64,000 nucleotides of DNA, taken from Rhizobiales bacterium 63-22. Its GTDB lineage: Bacteria; Pseudomonadota; Alphaproteobacteria; Rhizobiales; Rhizobiaceae. Position 1 is the first letter of the stretch, and the number at the start of each line of letters is the position of its first letter. The notes beneath the pieces were generated by a model. The model was given only the letters and a program-made list of their open reading frames with translations, ran no database searches and was not told where the DNA came from. Below are positions 37,765 to 47,655 of this stretch, piece by piece. The stretch lies in NCBI GenBank assembly GCA_001898995.1, contig MKVZ01000005.1, forward strand, positions 1-64,000, read 5' to 3'. Both the position numbers and the translations under genes were made by a program.

Positions 37765-38232
37765 ATGAGCAAGACCCCATCCGATCGCATCCCCGAACCG
37801 GGGCAGGGCAAGCGCGGCGAGGAGGGCCATATCGGCTATCTCCTGCGGCAGGCTGCCGCCGCCCATCGTCACCGCATGGAGAAGGCGTTGGCCACCTTCG
37901 GCATCACGCCCCCGCAATTCGTGGTCCTGACGATGCTCAACGCCTATCCGGGCCGCTCCAATGCCGACCTGGCGCGTGTCGCGCTGCTGACTCCGCAGAC
38001 GGTCAGCGTCATCGTCGCCAATCTGGAGCGCTCCGGCCTCATCGGTCGCCGCCCGCATGCCGTGCATGGCCGTATCCGGCATATCGACCTGACGGAGAAG
38101 GGCGTGGCCCTGCTGGAAGATGCCAGCGCCACGGTCGAGCGCGTCGACGACGGGCTTCTGGCCGGCTTGATGCCGGCGGAAGAGGAAATAGTTCGCCGCT
38201 GGCTGGTGTTTGCCGCCATCGGAGCGGCATAA
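37765..38232 (+). CDS. MarR-family transcriptional regulator
   Basis: 155 residues. The winged HTH core is RSNADLARVALLTPQTVSVI (about residues 66-85), the wing RRPHAVHGRIRHIDLTEKG, and flanking helices form the dimer interface. Starting at ATG 37765, it is divergent from the AhpD-GNAT-AzoR operon, with direct and inverted repeats in the 66-bp gap. By analogy with other MarR regulators it probably represses both itself and the operon until an oxidant or phenolic ligand binds. No cysteine is present in the part read, so thiol sensing of the OhrR kind is unlikely. Confidence 0.9.
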   Translation: MSKTPSDRIPEPGQGKRGEEGHIGYLLRQAAAAHRHRMEKALATFGITPPQFVVLTMLNAYPGRSNADLARVALLTPQTVSVIVANLERSGLIGRRPHAVHGRIRHIDLTEKGVALLEDASATVERVDDGLLAGLMPAEEEIVRRWLVFAAIGAA

Positions 38233-38410
38233 ATCCGGTCAACAAAGCGCGAGGATGCCGCTTTTCCGGTGCGCAGGTCGGGCAGTGCGTGCATCGGACC
38301 TTGACGGAATCGATACCGGGGGGGAACCTATGAAGGCTGTATGCCGGTCCCGGCGGTGGTTCGTTCCGGGCCGCATAACGCTTCACAGACCGTCGCGGAA
38401 AGGAATACCC

Positions 38411-38911
38411 ATGGTCATCACCCGTTTGAGCAAAACCGCCTTCGTGGCGGCGATCGCCTTTTTCGCCAGTCTGGTAGCCTTCGGCAACATCACGGATTAC
38501 GGCACCAATTTCGCCTTCGTCCAGCATGTGCTGATGATGGACACGATCTTCCCCGATGCCACGATCAAATATCGCGCGATCCAGAGCCCGGCCCTCCACA
38601 ATGCCGGCTATATCCTCATCATCGCCTGTGAGACCCTGACCGCCATCCTGTGCTGGATCGGCGCTTTCGCCATGCTGGCCCGGATCAGCGGCCGCGCGGC
38701 GACTTTCAACAGCGCCAAGAAATGGAGCATTGCCGGGCTCAGCCTCGGCTTTCTCGTCTGGCAGGTGGGTTTCATGTCGGTCGGCGGCGAATGGTTCGGC
38801 ATGTGGATGTCGAAGCAGTGGGACGGCGTCCCCGATGCCTTCCGTTTCTTCATCACCATCATCGCGGTGCTGATTTATCTCGTCCTGCCGGACGGCGAAC
38901 TGGAATCCTGA
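38411..38911 (+). CDS. DUF2165-family membrane protein
   Basis: 166 residues with four predicted helices: TAFVAAIAFFASLVAFGN, GYILIIACETLTAILCWIGA, KWSIAGLSLGFLVWQVGFM and FFITIIAVLIYLVL. The periplasmic loop after helix 1 (NITDYGTNFAFVQHVLMMDT) is the DUF2165 hallmark. No function is known. ATG 38411 has AAGGAA five bases upstream; the open frame before it is not membrane-like. Tail-to-tail with pncA, 10 bp apart. Confidence 0.83.
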   Translation: MVITRLSKTAFVAAIAFFASLVAFGNITDYGTNFAFVQHVLMMDTIFPDATIKYRAIQSPALHNAGYILIIACETLTAILCWIGAFAMLARISGRAATFNSAKKWSIAGLSLGFLVWQVGFMSVGGEWFGMWMSKQWDGVPDAFRFFITIIAVLIYLVLPDGELES

Positions 38912-38921
38912 CCGGACGGCT

Positions 38922-39551
38922 TCAGGCCAGCCAGGCAGGGGAGGCCGGTTCCTCGACAAGTTCGACACCGGCCTCTTTCATGCGGTCGAGCATCGCTTCC
39001 ATGGAGCCGACAAGGCCGATCCCCCGGCAGGCATCGAGGCGCACACGGGTCCCGAACCCCTGCGCCGCCGCGTCGAGCGCGGAATAGCCCACGCAGAAAT
39101 CCGTGGCGAGGCCGACCAGCGTCAGCGCGCCGATGCCGCGCTCGCGCAGATATCCGGCAAGGCCGGTGGGGGTGCGGCGATCGTTCTCGAAAAAGGCGGA
39201 ATAGCTGTCGATTCCGTGGCGGAAACCCTTGCGGACGACGAGTTGCGCACGCGTCCATTGCAGGGCCGGGTGGAAATTTGCTCCGGAACTGCCCTCGATG
39301 CAATGGTCCGGCCAGAGCGTCTGCGGGCCATAGGCCATTTCGACGGTATCGAAAGGCTTTTTGCCGGGATGGGTGGAGGCGAAGCTCGAATGGCCGGCGG
39401 GGTGCCAGTCCTGTGTGAGGATGACGTTCTCGCTTTCCGCGATCAGCCGGTTGACGGTTGGTAATATCTCGTCGCCATGCGGTACGGCCAGCGCGCCGCC
39501 GGGACAGAAATCGTTCTGGACGTCGATGACGATGAGGGCGTGGCCGGACAT
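38922..39551 (-). CDS. pncA: Nicotinamidase / pyrazinamidase
   Basis: A 209-residue isochorismatase-fold amidase converting nicotinamide to nicotinic acid in NAD salvage. The catalytic Asp is in IVIDVQNDFCPGGALAVP, the metal ligands in QDWHPAGHSSFASTH, the catalytic Lys in VVRKGFRHGIDSYSAF, and the nucleophile Cys in GLATDFCVGYSALDA. The family triad is complete. The start is the ATG ending at 39551 (MSGHALIVID) with GGAGG upstream; a longer frame is not family-like. Confidence 0.95.
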   Translation of the reverse strand: MSGHALIVIDVQNDFCPGGALAVPHGDEILPTVNRLIAESENVILTQDWHPAGHSSFASTHPGKKPFDTVEMAYGPQTLWPDHCIEGSSGANFHPALQWTRAQLVVRKGFRHGIDSYSAFFENDRRTPTGLAGYLRERGIGALTLVGLATDFCVGYSALDAAAQGFGTRVRLDACRGIGLVGSMEAMLDRMKEAGVELVEEPASPAWLA

Positions 39552-39648
39552 GAAACCTCCGATGGCATTCCATGCTTGCCGTTCTTGCATAATATGAATG
39601 GAGGTGCCAAGGAAAGGCTGCATTCAGGTCAAAAAGGCAGGAAAGATC

Positions 39649-39870
39649 ATGACGGATCAAATCGTACGCGACAGCAACGGTACGCAACTGAACGACGGCG
39701 ATTCCGTCACTCTCATCAAGGACCTGAAGGTCAAGGGCACGTCCACGACGCTGAAGCGCGGCACCCTGGTCAAGGGCATCCGCCTGACCGGCAATCCGGC
39801 GGAAGTCGATTGCAGCATCAAGCAGGTCAAGGGGTTGGTGCTGCGCACGGAGTTTCTGAAGAAGGCGTAA
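39649..39870 (+). CDS. PhnA/YjdM C-terminal-domain protein (short form)
   Basis: 73 residues: VRDSNGTQLNDGDSVTLIKD, LKVKGTSTTLKRGTLVKGIR and CSIKQVKGLVLRTEFLKK form the SH3-like C-terminal domain of YjdM (formerly PhnA). The N-terminal zinc ribbon of full-length YjdM (about 110 residues) is absent. ATG 39649 follows AGGAAAG. In spite of its old name the family is not proven to act on phosphonates. The gene looks complete, so it is a real short form rather than a broken gene. Confidence 0.85.
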   Translation: MTDQIVRDSNGTQLNDGDSVTLIKDLKVKGTSTTLKRGTLVKGIRLTGNPAEVDCSIKQVKGLVLRTEFLKKA

Positions 39871-39876
39871 GCAGGC

Positions 39877-39958
39877 TTAAAGCGGTTTCGCGTCCGGAAA
39901 TGCTTAAAAATAAAGAAATAGAGCGCTTCCGACGGTTCCGTTTAAACAGGAACCGCTT
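39877..39958. repeat. Mosaic palindromic repeat, copy 7
   Basis: TTAAAGCGGTTTCGCGTCCG...AGAGCGCTTCCGACGGTTCC, ending in the hairpin CGGTTCC-GTTTAAACA-GGAACCG. It begins just after the PhnA-domain gene. Confidence 0.65.
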
Positions 39959-40013
39959 GCGGGCCATCATTCTGGCACGGAACCGGCTTCGATGGCAGGC
40001 GCGAGAGGACCGG

Positions 40014-41132
40014 TCAGGCGTCGATCTCCACGCGCCCGCGCGGGCGGCTGCAACAGGCGAGGATATAGCCTTCCGCGATCTCTTCGTCGCTGATCCCGCC
40101 ATTGTGGTTCATTTCCGTCTCGCCGGCGAGGCATTTCACCTTGCATGTGCCGCACAGACCGAACTCGCAGGCACTCGGAATCTTCAGGCCGCCATTGCGC
40201 GCCGCAAGCAGGATCGTGTCGCTGGTCGAGCATTCCACCTCGACGCCCGACAGGCTGAACACCACGCTAGCGGTGTCGGCAACCGGGGCGGCGTCGGCTG
40301 AACCGCCGGCTGCCGTGTCGACAGCAGAGCCCGGCACCGGCACCGACGACATCTCGGTCGCCGGCTGGAAGCTTTCCTGATGGTAATTGGCGAGGTTGAA
40401 GCCCGCCTGTTCGAGCAGACCGCGCACGCCGTTCATGAACGGTTCCGGCCCGCAGCAGAACACGGTGCGGTGCAGGAAATCGGGAGCGAGCAGTTCCAGC
40501 CGCGCCCGGTCGATACGCCCGTGCAGCCCCGGCCAGACATGGCGGGGGGAAGATTGCTCCACGATGAAGGCAAGCCGCATCATCTCCATGCGGCTGGTCA
40601 GCAACTCCAGTTCCTTGCGGAAGATGATGTCGTCCGGCGAGCGGGCGCAATTGATGAAGGCGACATCCGTCTCCGGCGCGCAGTCGAACAGCCAGCGCGT
40701 CATCGACATCATCGGCGTTATGCCGGAACCGGCGGAAATAAAGAGATATTTTTCCGCCGAATGGTTGGCGAGCGAGAAATCACCGTTCGGCCCGTAGGCC
40801 TTGATCTTCATCGGCGGGCGCAGATTGTCGAGCATCCAGCGCGTGCCGATGCTGCCCTTCTGCGCCTTCACCGTCACCGAAATATGATAGGGGCGCGACG
40901 GCGTGGTGGAGATCGTATAGGTCCGCATCACCGGGCCGAGGCCGTCCGCGCGCTCGATCGGCAGTTCCAGCGTCACGAACTGGCCCGGCGCGTAGCGGAA
41001 CCAGTTGTTCTCCGTCGTCTTGAAGGAGAAGGTCATCACGTCCGGCGCTTCCTCGACGGCCGAGATACATTGCAGCATCTGCAACCGGTCGTTCCACGGC
41101 AGCATCTCGTCCAGATATTTCAGAGGCTGCAT
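40014..41132 (-). CDS. gbcB: Ferredoxin-reductase subunit of a two-component oxygenase (GbcB-like)
   Basis: 372 residues. An N-terminal FAD domain (PGQFVTLELP; RTYTISTTPS) and an NAD domain (FISAGSGITPMMSMTRWLF; FCCGPEPFMNGVRGLLE) are followed by a Pro/Ala linker and a C-terminal plant-type [2Fe-2S] ferredoxin (CEFGLCGTCKVKCLAGE). This layout is that of the reductase partner of Rieske N-demethylases such as GbcB (glycine betaine to dimethylglycine plus formaldehyde). The oxygenase gene lies just upstream on the same strand, separated by repeat copy 8. Glycine betaine is the likely but unproven substrate; stachydrine or carnitine systems have the same architecture. Confidence 0.83.
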   Translation of the reverse strand: MQPLKYLDEMLPWNDRLQMLQCISAVEEAPDVMTFSFKTTENNWFRYAPGQFVTLELPIERADGLGPVMRTYTISTTPSRPYHISVTVKAQKGSIGTRWMLDNLRPPMKIKAYGPNGDFSLANHSAEKYLFISAGSGITPMMSMTRWLFDCAPETDVAFINCARSPDDIIFRKELELLTSRMEMMRLAFIVEQSSPRHVWPGLHGRIDRARLELLAPDFLHRTVFCCGPEPFMNGVRGLLEQAGFNLANYHQESFQPATEMSSVPVPGSAVDTAAGGSADAAPVADTASVVFSLSGVEVECSTSDTILLAARNGGLKIPSACEFGLCGTCKVKCLAGETEMNHNGGISDEEIAEGYILACCSRPRGRVEIDA

Positions 41133-41158
41133 GGCCTTCTCGCTTCTTCGATTGCAGT

Positions 41159-41245
41159 TTCGTGCGTCCCGAAAGACATGAAGCGGTTTTCGGGACGCAC
41201 GTCAAAGATAATCGGAGCGCCGATCCGTTTCAGCCGGATGGAAGC
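41159..41245. repeat. Mosaic palindromic repeat, copy 8
   Basis: TGCGTCCCGAAA...TTTTCGGGACGCA (12-bp arms) plus CGGAGCGCCGATCCG. It sits between the oxygenase and reductase genes, so it would be transcribed if they form an operon. Confidence 0.72.
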
Positions 41246-41289
41246 CGCTCCAGCGGGCCGGCGGCAAAGCGCTCCCGACCCGCGATTTT

Positions 41290-42585
<1,296 letters not shown>

Positions 42586-42929
42586 TCAAACGCTCGCGCT
42601 CTTGCCGGAAACGCCTGCTTTCCATCTCGCGGACGGACTGGCGCTGTTCTGTCAGCGACCATGGTCCCATCCCTTTTGCCCATCATCCTCCGGCAGCCCG
42701 GCTTTCGCCGCTACATCAATGGCTTGTCCGCTCGTTCATGCGGTCGCGGACTGGCTCCCGTTAATCTGATTCAAGCAAAGAAACGGCCAGAACGCGCATT
42801 GGGATGCGACATGGTTTTCGCATAAAGACGACACGCCAAAATGTCGCTTTTGCACGGGCGCGGGATTGCCAAGCGGCGGTAAAGGCGGCTACGAAATTGT
42901 GAGATCAATCCATGGGAGGCTTCGAGGCC

Positions 42930-43616
42930 ATGCAACGTTCCGAGATCAACGAAATCATCCGTCAGAGCGACGCCTTCATTCGTTCCTTCGGCTACGTCAT
43001 GCCGCCTTTCGCCTATTGGTCGCCGGAAGAGATGAAGAAGCGCACGGCGGACGATGCCGCCGCCATCCGCGCCGCGCGGCTCGGCTGGGACATCACCGAC
43101 TACGGACAGGGCAAGTTCGCCGATCTCGGCCTGTTCCTGTTCACCGTGCGCAACGGTCATGCCGAAGACCTGAAACGCGGCGGCGGGATGGTCTATGCCG
43201 AGAAGATCATGATTTCGCGCCAGAACCAGATTTCGCCCATGCACCGCCATGTGGTGAAGGCGGAGGACATCATCAATCGCGGCGGCGGCGCGCTGGTGCT
43301 GGAACTGTTCAATTCGCTGCCCGACGGTTCCGTGGACGAGGAGACGGACGTGACCGTCGCCACCGACGGACGGACCCGGACGTTGAAGGCCGGCGGCCAT
43401 CTGAAGCTCAATCCGGGCGAAAGCGTCACCCTGCTGCCCGGCTGCTGGCACGCCTTCTGGGGTGAGGGCGGCGACGTGCTGATCGGCGAGGTCTCGACGG
43501 TCAACGACGACCTCACCGACAATATCTTCCGCGATCCGATCGGCCGTTTCTCCACGGTCGAGGAAAACGAGCAGCCGCTGCATCTTCTGGTGTCGGATTA
43601 CGACAATTGGCTATAG
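42930..43616 (+). CDS. D-lyxose ketol-isomerase (cupin)
   Basis: 228 residues, matching the about 227 of characterised D-lyxose isomerases, which interconvert D-lyxose and D-xylulose (some also D-mannose and D-fructose). The cupin metal site is seen in QNQISPMHRHVVKAEDIINR (two His and a Glu) and in LLPGCWHAFWGEGGDVLIGE. I prefer ATG 42930 (MQRSEINEII), with GGGAGG upstream, to ATG 42912. It is tail-to-tail with the next minus-strand gene, 24 bp apart. No sugar transporter or kinase is nearby. Confidence 0.85.
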   Translation: MQRSEINEIIRQSDAFIRSFGYVMPPFAYWSPEEMKKRTADDAAAIRAARLGWDITDYGQGKFADLGLFLFTVRNGHAEDLKRGGGMVYAEKIMISRQNQISPMHRHVVKAEDIINRGGGALVLELFNSLPDGSVDEETDVTVATDGRTRTLKAGGHLKLNPGESVTLLPGCWHAFWGEGGDVLIGEVSTVNDDLTDNIFRDPIGRFSTVEENEQPLHLLVSDYDNWL

Positions 43617-43640
43617 CTGGAGCTGGCGGGCGGGACGGTT

Positions 43641-44325
43641 TCAGGCCGTCTCGAACGCCGTCTGGAATCGCGGGCTGTTCCTCAGCGTGAGCCAGACGCG
43701 GTATTGCGCGGACAAAAGGAAGATATAGGCCGCCAGTTCCATCGTTTCCTCGACCATCTCGCCGTAGCCCGGCCACCAAGCCATGGAAAGGTCGATATGC
43801 TGTTCGGAAGCGGTGGAAATCAGCATCGCCACAACGAAGCCGGCAATGTCGAAAAACGGAAATTTCCACTGGGCCATAATGCCGGGCACGACGCGCCAAG
43901 ACCTTGAAAAGGTGAAGCCGACGACCTGCGCGGCGATCACGATCGCGACGATGGGCGTTCTGTAGGGGTGATACCAGAGCTTCGCGGACGCGTACATCGG
44001 CCCCTCTTCCTCCGAGAAGCCGGTCGGCGGATAGAACACCGCGCCCCAGTTGAGTTCGCGTGCCACCATGATGAGCCAGATCGGCGTGATGGCAAGCCAG
44101 AAGATGCGCTCCCGCCCCTGCGTTTTGAAGGCGAAGAACAGCGCCGTCACCGCGCCGAAGGCCAGCAGGATGGCCTGCGTGTTCTCGATGAAGTGGTTTT
44201 CCCAGGCAAGCTGATGCGGCAGATAGAGGCTGAAGGGAAAGGCGCAGATGAAGAAGAAGACGGCGAGCCAGCGATAGAGAACGGCTGGTGCACTGGGGGG
44301 AGGCGGTGGTCGCAGAAGAGGGCAT
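43641..44325 (-). CDS. Membrane protein of unknown function, apparently frameshifted at a C6 run
   Basis: The minus-strand frame ending at 43641 encodes a membrane protein (RIFWLAITPIWLIMVAREL; IVAIVIAAQVVGFTF; FDIAGFVVAMLISTA; MELAAYIFLLSAQYRVWLTL). The only usual start in that frame is a GTG ending at 44150, yet coding-quality membrane sequence continues upstream (VLYRWLAVFFFICAFPFSLY, ENTQAILLAFGAVTALFF) to a run of six C/G at 44295-44300. Removing one base there joins it to the ATG ending at 44325 (MPSSATTAS...), giving about 221 residues and six helices. As written the 5' end is broken: either a sequencing error, slippage, or a real mutation. Family not recognised. Confidence 0.65.
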
Positions 44326-44368
44326 CGACGGACTTTCTTGCGGATCGGTTCTTCCCGCTGAAAAACGT

Positions 44369-44537
44369 TTCTTAAAGCGCATCGCGATCTTGTCGATCGC
44401 TTTCAGTGCTTTAAGTTTTTGTTTTCACTGCATTTATGCGGCGCCAAATGTTCCCGTTCGGCTGCAAAATGCTCTTAGTTGCACGCATTTCCAAGCGCAG
44501 AACCGGTTCCGCTTCCGATGGAGATGCTCCCTCTGTT
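44369..44537. repeat. Mosaic palindromic repeat, copy 9 (composite)
   Basis: TTTCTTAAAGCGCATCGCGATC...GATCGCTTTCAGTGCTTTAAG, then GCATTTATGCGGCGCCAAAT...TTCGGCTGCAAAATGCTCT as in copy 6, then an ACCGGTTCCGC core ending GGAGATGCTCC. Confidence 0.72.
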
Positions 44538-44548
44538 TAGCGATGAAA

Positions 44549-45481
44549 TCACGTCGATGGAAGCGCGCTCCCCAACCAATCCAGAAAAATCTGCGTCGCC
44601 TGTTCCCGGTTGATCTCGTTCAGGCTCTCGTGGCGTGTTTCGGGCAGGATGGTGCAGGCGACGTTTTTGAAGCCCATGCGGGAGAGCCGCGTTTCCAGCC
44701 GGCGTACCGCTTCACCCTTCGCCGTGGCCGGGTCTTCCGCGCCGCCCAGAAGCTGAATGGGCAACGTTTTCGACACGTTGCCGAAGTGGCGGTCGGCCGC
44801 GCCGTAGCGGATCAGGCGGAACACGTCGATCCACAGGGATACGCTGGGATCGAAGCCGCAGAGCGGATCGGCGATGTAGGCGTCCACTTCCTGCCGGTCG
44901 CGCGACAGCCAGTCGAACAGGGTGCTGTGGCTGGGAATGGAGCGTCCCCAGGCGCGGAAGGTGAGCTTCGGCAGGAGCGTGCTCGGCACGTCCGAGCCTT
45001 TCAGCATCCGCTCGGCATAGAGAAGCGCAAATGCGGCAAGGCTTGCCGATCCGCCGTCGAAATTGGCGTTCCAGATCGCTGCCGCATCCGCGGTTTCGGG
45101 ATGGTCGAGCACCGTGTCGAGCGCGATCAGCCCGCCCATGGAATGGCCGAACAGCACCACGGGCAGGCCGGGATGCGCGGCGCGGACGGTGTGGTTGAGC
45201 GCCGCAACGTCGCCGATCGCCGCGCGCCAGCCGTCTTTTTTCGCGAACATGCCTTTCGGCATGCGCGCGCCGATATTGACGCCATGGCCGCGATGGTCCT
45301 GTGCGTAAACGTGATATCCGGCTTCGGCCAGCGCGGCGGCGAAGCGGCCGTAGCGCGCCGAATGCTCGGCGAGGCCGTGGCAGATCTGCACGACCGCGCG
45401 CGGCCTTTCGGCGAGCGCGCGGCGGTAAGGCAGCGCGATGCCGCCGGGAAGGGAAAGGTGATGGACGGTCTCGAATGTCAT
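44549..45481 (-). CDS. Alpha/beta hydrolase, monoacylglycerol lipase/lysophospholipase-like
   Basis: About 310 residues. The nucleophile elbow is VLFGHSMGGLIALDTVLDHP, the oxyanion region VQICHGLAEHSARYGRFAAA, followed by YAQDHRGHG; the C-terminal acid and His lie in LGGAEDPATAKGEAV and LPETRHESLNE. This is the PldB/monoacylglycerol lipase pattern (Hydrolase_4). Cytoplasmic, no signal peptide. The ATG ending at 45481 (MTFETVHHLSLPGG) is chosen over a start nine residues upstream. It probably hydrolyses lysophospholipids or monoglycerides; the substrate is inferred. Confidence 0.85.
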   Translation of the reverse strand: MTFETVHHLSLPGGIALPYRRALAERPRAVVQICHGLAEHSARYGRFAAALAEAGYHVYAQDHRGHGVNIGARMPKGMFAKKDGWRAAIGDVAALNHTVRAAHPGLPVVLFGHSMGGLIALDTVLDHPETADAAAIWNANFDGGSASLAAFALLYAERMLKGSDVPSTLLPKLTFRAWGRSIPSHSTLFDWLSRDRQEVDAYIADPLCGFDPSVSLWIDVFRLIRYGAADRHFGNVSKTLPIQLLGGAEDPATAKGEAVRRLETRLSRMGFKNVACTILPETRHESLNEINREQATQIFLDWLGSALPST

Positions 45482-45712
45482 GCGCCCATCACAGATTATG
45501 GCGCGCAAATAGTCAATCGCCGGCTTTCGCCTGCCACCCGAACGGGCATTGCGCGCACCGGTGCGTCAATTTTGAACAATCGGCTTTTTTGTGCAAATTT
45601 TACTTGAAAAGCGCAAAAACCTAGGCAAATTTACACCCATCCAAAGAAGCGGACGGGAATTTGCAGGGGTCAGGCACGGCGCACAGGTAAAGTTCAGGTC
45701 ATAGTTTGCAGG

Positions 45713-45800
45713 CTGTCCGGCGGGGCGAGGAAACCTCTACGGACAGTGGCCAGAGGGGAAACCGGGTGACGGAAATATCCGCGCCCGGTTTCATTAATTT
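45713..45800 (+). ncRNA. Candidate structured RNA upstream of ettA
   Basis: In the 473-bp gap between the hydrolase gene and ettA, two well-formed stems follow each other. The first, CTGTCCG (45713-45719) / CGGACAG (45740-45746), encloses GAGG-AAA-CCTC. The second, GAAACCGGG (45758-45766) / CCCGGTTTC (45784-45792), encloses CGGA-AATA-TCCG, followed by ATTAATTTT. The second resembles a terminator with a weak U tract. It could be an sRNA or a cis-acting leader of ettA 155 nt downstream. It matches no riboswitch class I can recall. The rest of the gap shows nothing clear. Confidence 0.45.
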
Positions 45801-45954
45801 TGGAACAGCGTCATTTGAAGCTAGGAAGCGCCCGGAATGATGGCCGGGGCCATTTGCGTTCGCGCCGCATTTGCCCTACATACGCGGCATCATTTTCCGC
45901 CGGCATCGCGGATCGCGGCCGCACAAAACCCAACCCGTGGAGACGACGCGCTTT

Positions 45955-47604
45955 ATGGCTCGCCAGTTCATTTATCACATGTCGGGCCTCAACAAGGCCT
46001 ACGGCAACAAGAAGATTCTCGAAAACATCAATCTGTCCTTCTATCCCGACGCCAAGATCGGCATTCTCGGCCCCAACGGCGCCGGCAAGTCGACCGTGCT
46101 CAAGATCATGGCCGGGCTCGACAAGGAATATACCGGCGAGGCGTGGCTGGCCGAGGGCGCGACCTGCGGCTACCTTCCGCAGGAGCCGGAACTCGACGCA
46201 TCCAAGGACGTGCTCGGCAACGTCATGGAAGGCGTGGCCGACAAGAAGGCCATCATCGACCGCTATAACGAACTGATGATGAACTATTCCGACGAGACTG
46301 CCGACGAGGGCGCGAAGCTTCAGGACATCATCGACAGTCAGAATCTGTGGGACCTCGACAGCCAGGTCGAAATGGCGATGGAAGCGCTGCGCTGCCCGCC
46401 CGGCGACGCCGACGTTTCCAAACTTTCGGGCGGCGAGAAGCGCCGCGTGGCGCTGTGCAAGCTGCTCCTGTCGAAGCCGGACCTGCTGCTGCTCGACGAG
46501 CCGACCAACCATCTCGACGCCGAGACGACGGCGTGGCTTGAAAAACACCTGCGCGAATATCCGGGCTCGGTGCTCATCATTACCCACGACCGCTACTTCC
46601 TCGACAATGTGACGGGCTGGATTCTCGAACTCGACCGTGGTCGCGGCATTCCCTACGAGGGCAATTATACCGCCTATCTGGAGGCCAAGACCAAGCGCAT
46701 GGAGCAGGAGGGCCGCGAGGAGGCCGCCCGCCAGAAGGCGCTGTCGCGCGAGCGCGAGTGGATTTCCGCCAGCCCCAAGGCGCGTCAGGCCAAGTCCAAG
46801 GCGCGTATCAAGGCTTATGACGAACTGGTCCGGCAGGCCGAGGATCGCCGCCCCGGCGACGGGCAGATCGTCATCCCGGTCGGCGAGCGTCTCGGACAGG
46901 TGGTGATCGAGGTCGAAAACCTGTCCAAGGGCTATGGCGACCGCCTGCTGATCGACGACCTTTCGTTCAAGCTGCCGGCCGGCGGCATTGTCGGCGTGAT
47001 CGGTCCGAACGGTGCCGGTAAATCGACGCTGTTCAAGATGCTGACCGGTCAGGAACAGCCCGACAACGGCGCGGTGCGCATCGGCGAAACGGTGCAGCTG
47101 TCCTATGTGGACCAGAGCCGCGACGCGCTTGCCGCCGACAAGACTGTGTGGGAGGAAATCTCCGGCGGCAACGACGTCATCAAGCTCGGCAAGTTCGAGA
47201 TGAACTCCCGCGCCTATTGCGGCGCGTTCAACTTCAAGGGCGGCGACCAGCAGCAGAAGGTCGGCAACCTCTCCGGCGGCCAGCGCAACCGCGTGCATCT
47301 GGCCAAGATGCTGAAGTCCGGCGGCAACGTGCTGCTGCTCGACGAGCCGACCAACGATCTCGACACCGAGACGCTGGCCGCACTGGAGGATGCACTCGAG
47401 AATTTCGCCGGCTGCGCCGTGGTCATCAGCCATGACCGCATGTTCCTCGACCGCCTCGCCACCCATATTCTCTCCTTCGAGGGCGACAGCCATGTCGAAT
47501 GGTTCGAGGGCAATTTCGAGGATTACGAGGCCGACAAGGTCCGGCGCCTCGGCCCGGACAGCGTCAATCCCAAGCGGGTGACCTACAAACCGCTGACGCG
47601 GTGA
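45955..47604 (+). CDS. ettA: Energy-dependent translational throttle protein EttA (ABC-F)
   Basis: 549 residues with two ABC ATPase domains and no membrane part. Walker A motifs are [12 protein letters not shown] and [12 protein letters not shown]; signatures are [15 protein letters not shown] and [15 protein letters not shown]; Walker B motifs are [12 protein letters not shown] and [12 protein letters not shown]. The linker helices [20 protein letters not shown] and the EttA arm ([20 protein letters not shown]) identify EttA rather than Uup or YheS. EttA sits in the ribosomal E site and gates entry into elongation according to the ADP/ATP ratio. ATG 45955 gives the canonical [14 protein letters not shown]; the open frame upstream is not conserved. 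Confidence 0.96.
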   Translation: MARQFIYHMSGLNKAYGNKKILENINLSFYPDAKIGILGPNGAGKSTVLKIMAGLDKEYTGEAWLAEGATCGYLPQEPELDASKDVLGNVMEGVADKKAIIDRYNELMMNYSDETADEGAKLQDIIDSQNLWDLDSQVEMAMEALRCPPGDADVSKLSGGEKRRVALCKLLLSKPDLLLLDEPTNHLDAETTAWLEKHLREYPGSVLIITHDRYFLDNVTGWILELDRGRGIPYEGNYTAYLEAKTKRMEQEGREEAARQKALSREREWISASPKARQAKSKARIKAYDELVRQAEDRRPGDGQIVIPVGERLGQVVIEVENLSKGYGDRLLIDDLSFKLPAGGIVGVIGPNGAGKSTLFKMLTGQEQPDNGAVRIGETVQLSYVDQSRDALAADKTVWEEISGGNDVIKLGKFEMNSRAYCGAFNFKGGDQQQKVGNLSGGQRNRVHLAKMLKSGGNVLLLDEPTNDLDTETLAALEDALENFAGCAVVISHDRMFLDRLATHILSFEGDSHVEWFEGNFEDYEADKVRRLGPDSVNPKRVTYKPLTR

Positions 47605-47610
47605 ATTTTC

Positions 47611-47645
47611 AAAGGCCGGCGTGAGAACGCCGGCCTTTCTTTTTG
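47611..47645 (+). terminator. ettA terminator
   Basis: An 11-bp stem (AAAGGCCGGCG / CGCCGGCCTTT), loop TGAGAA, then CTTTTTT. It begins 6 nt after the ettA stop. Confidence 0.9.
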
Positions 47646-47655
47646 GAGGAAATGC

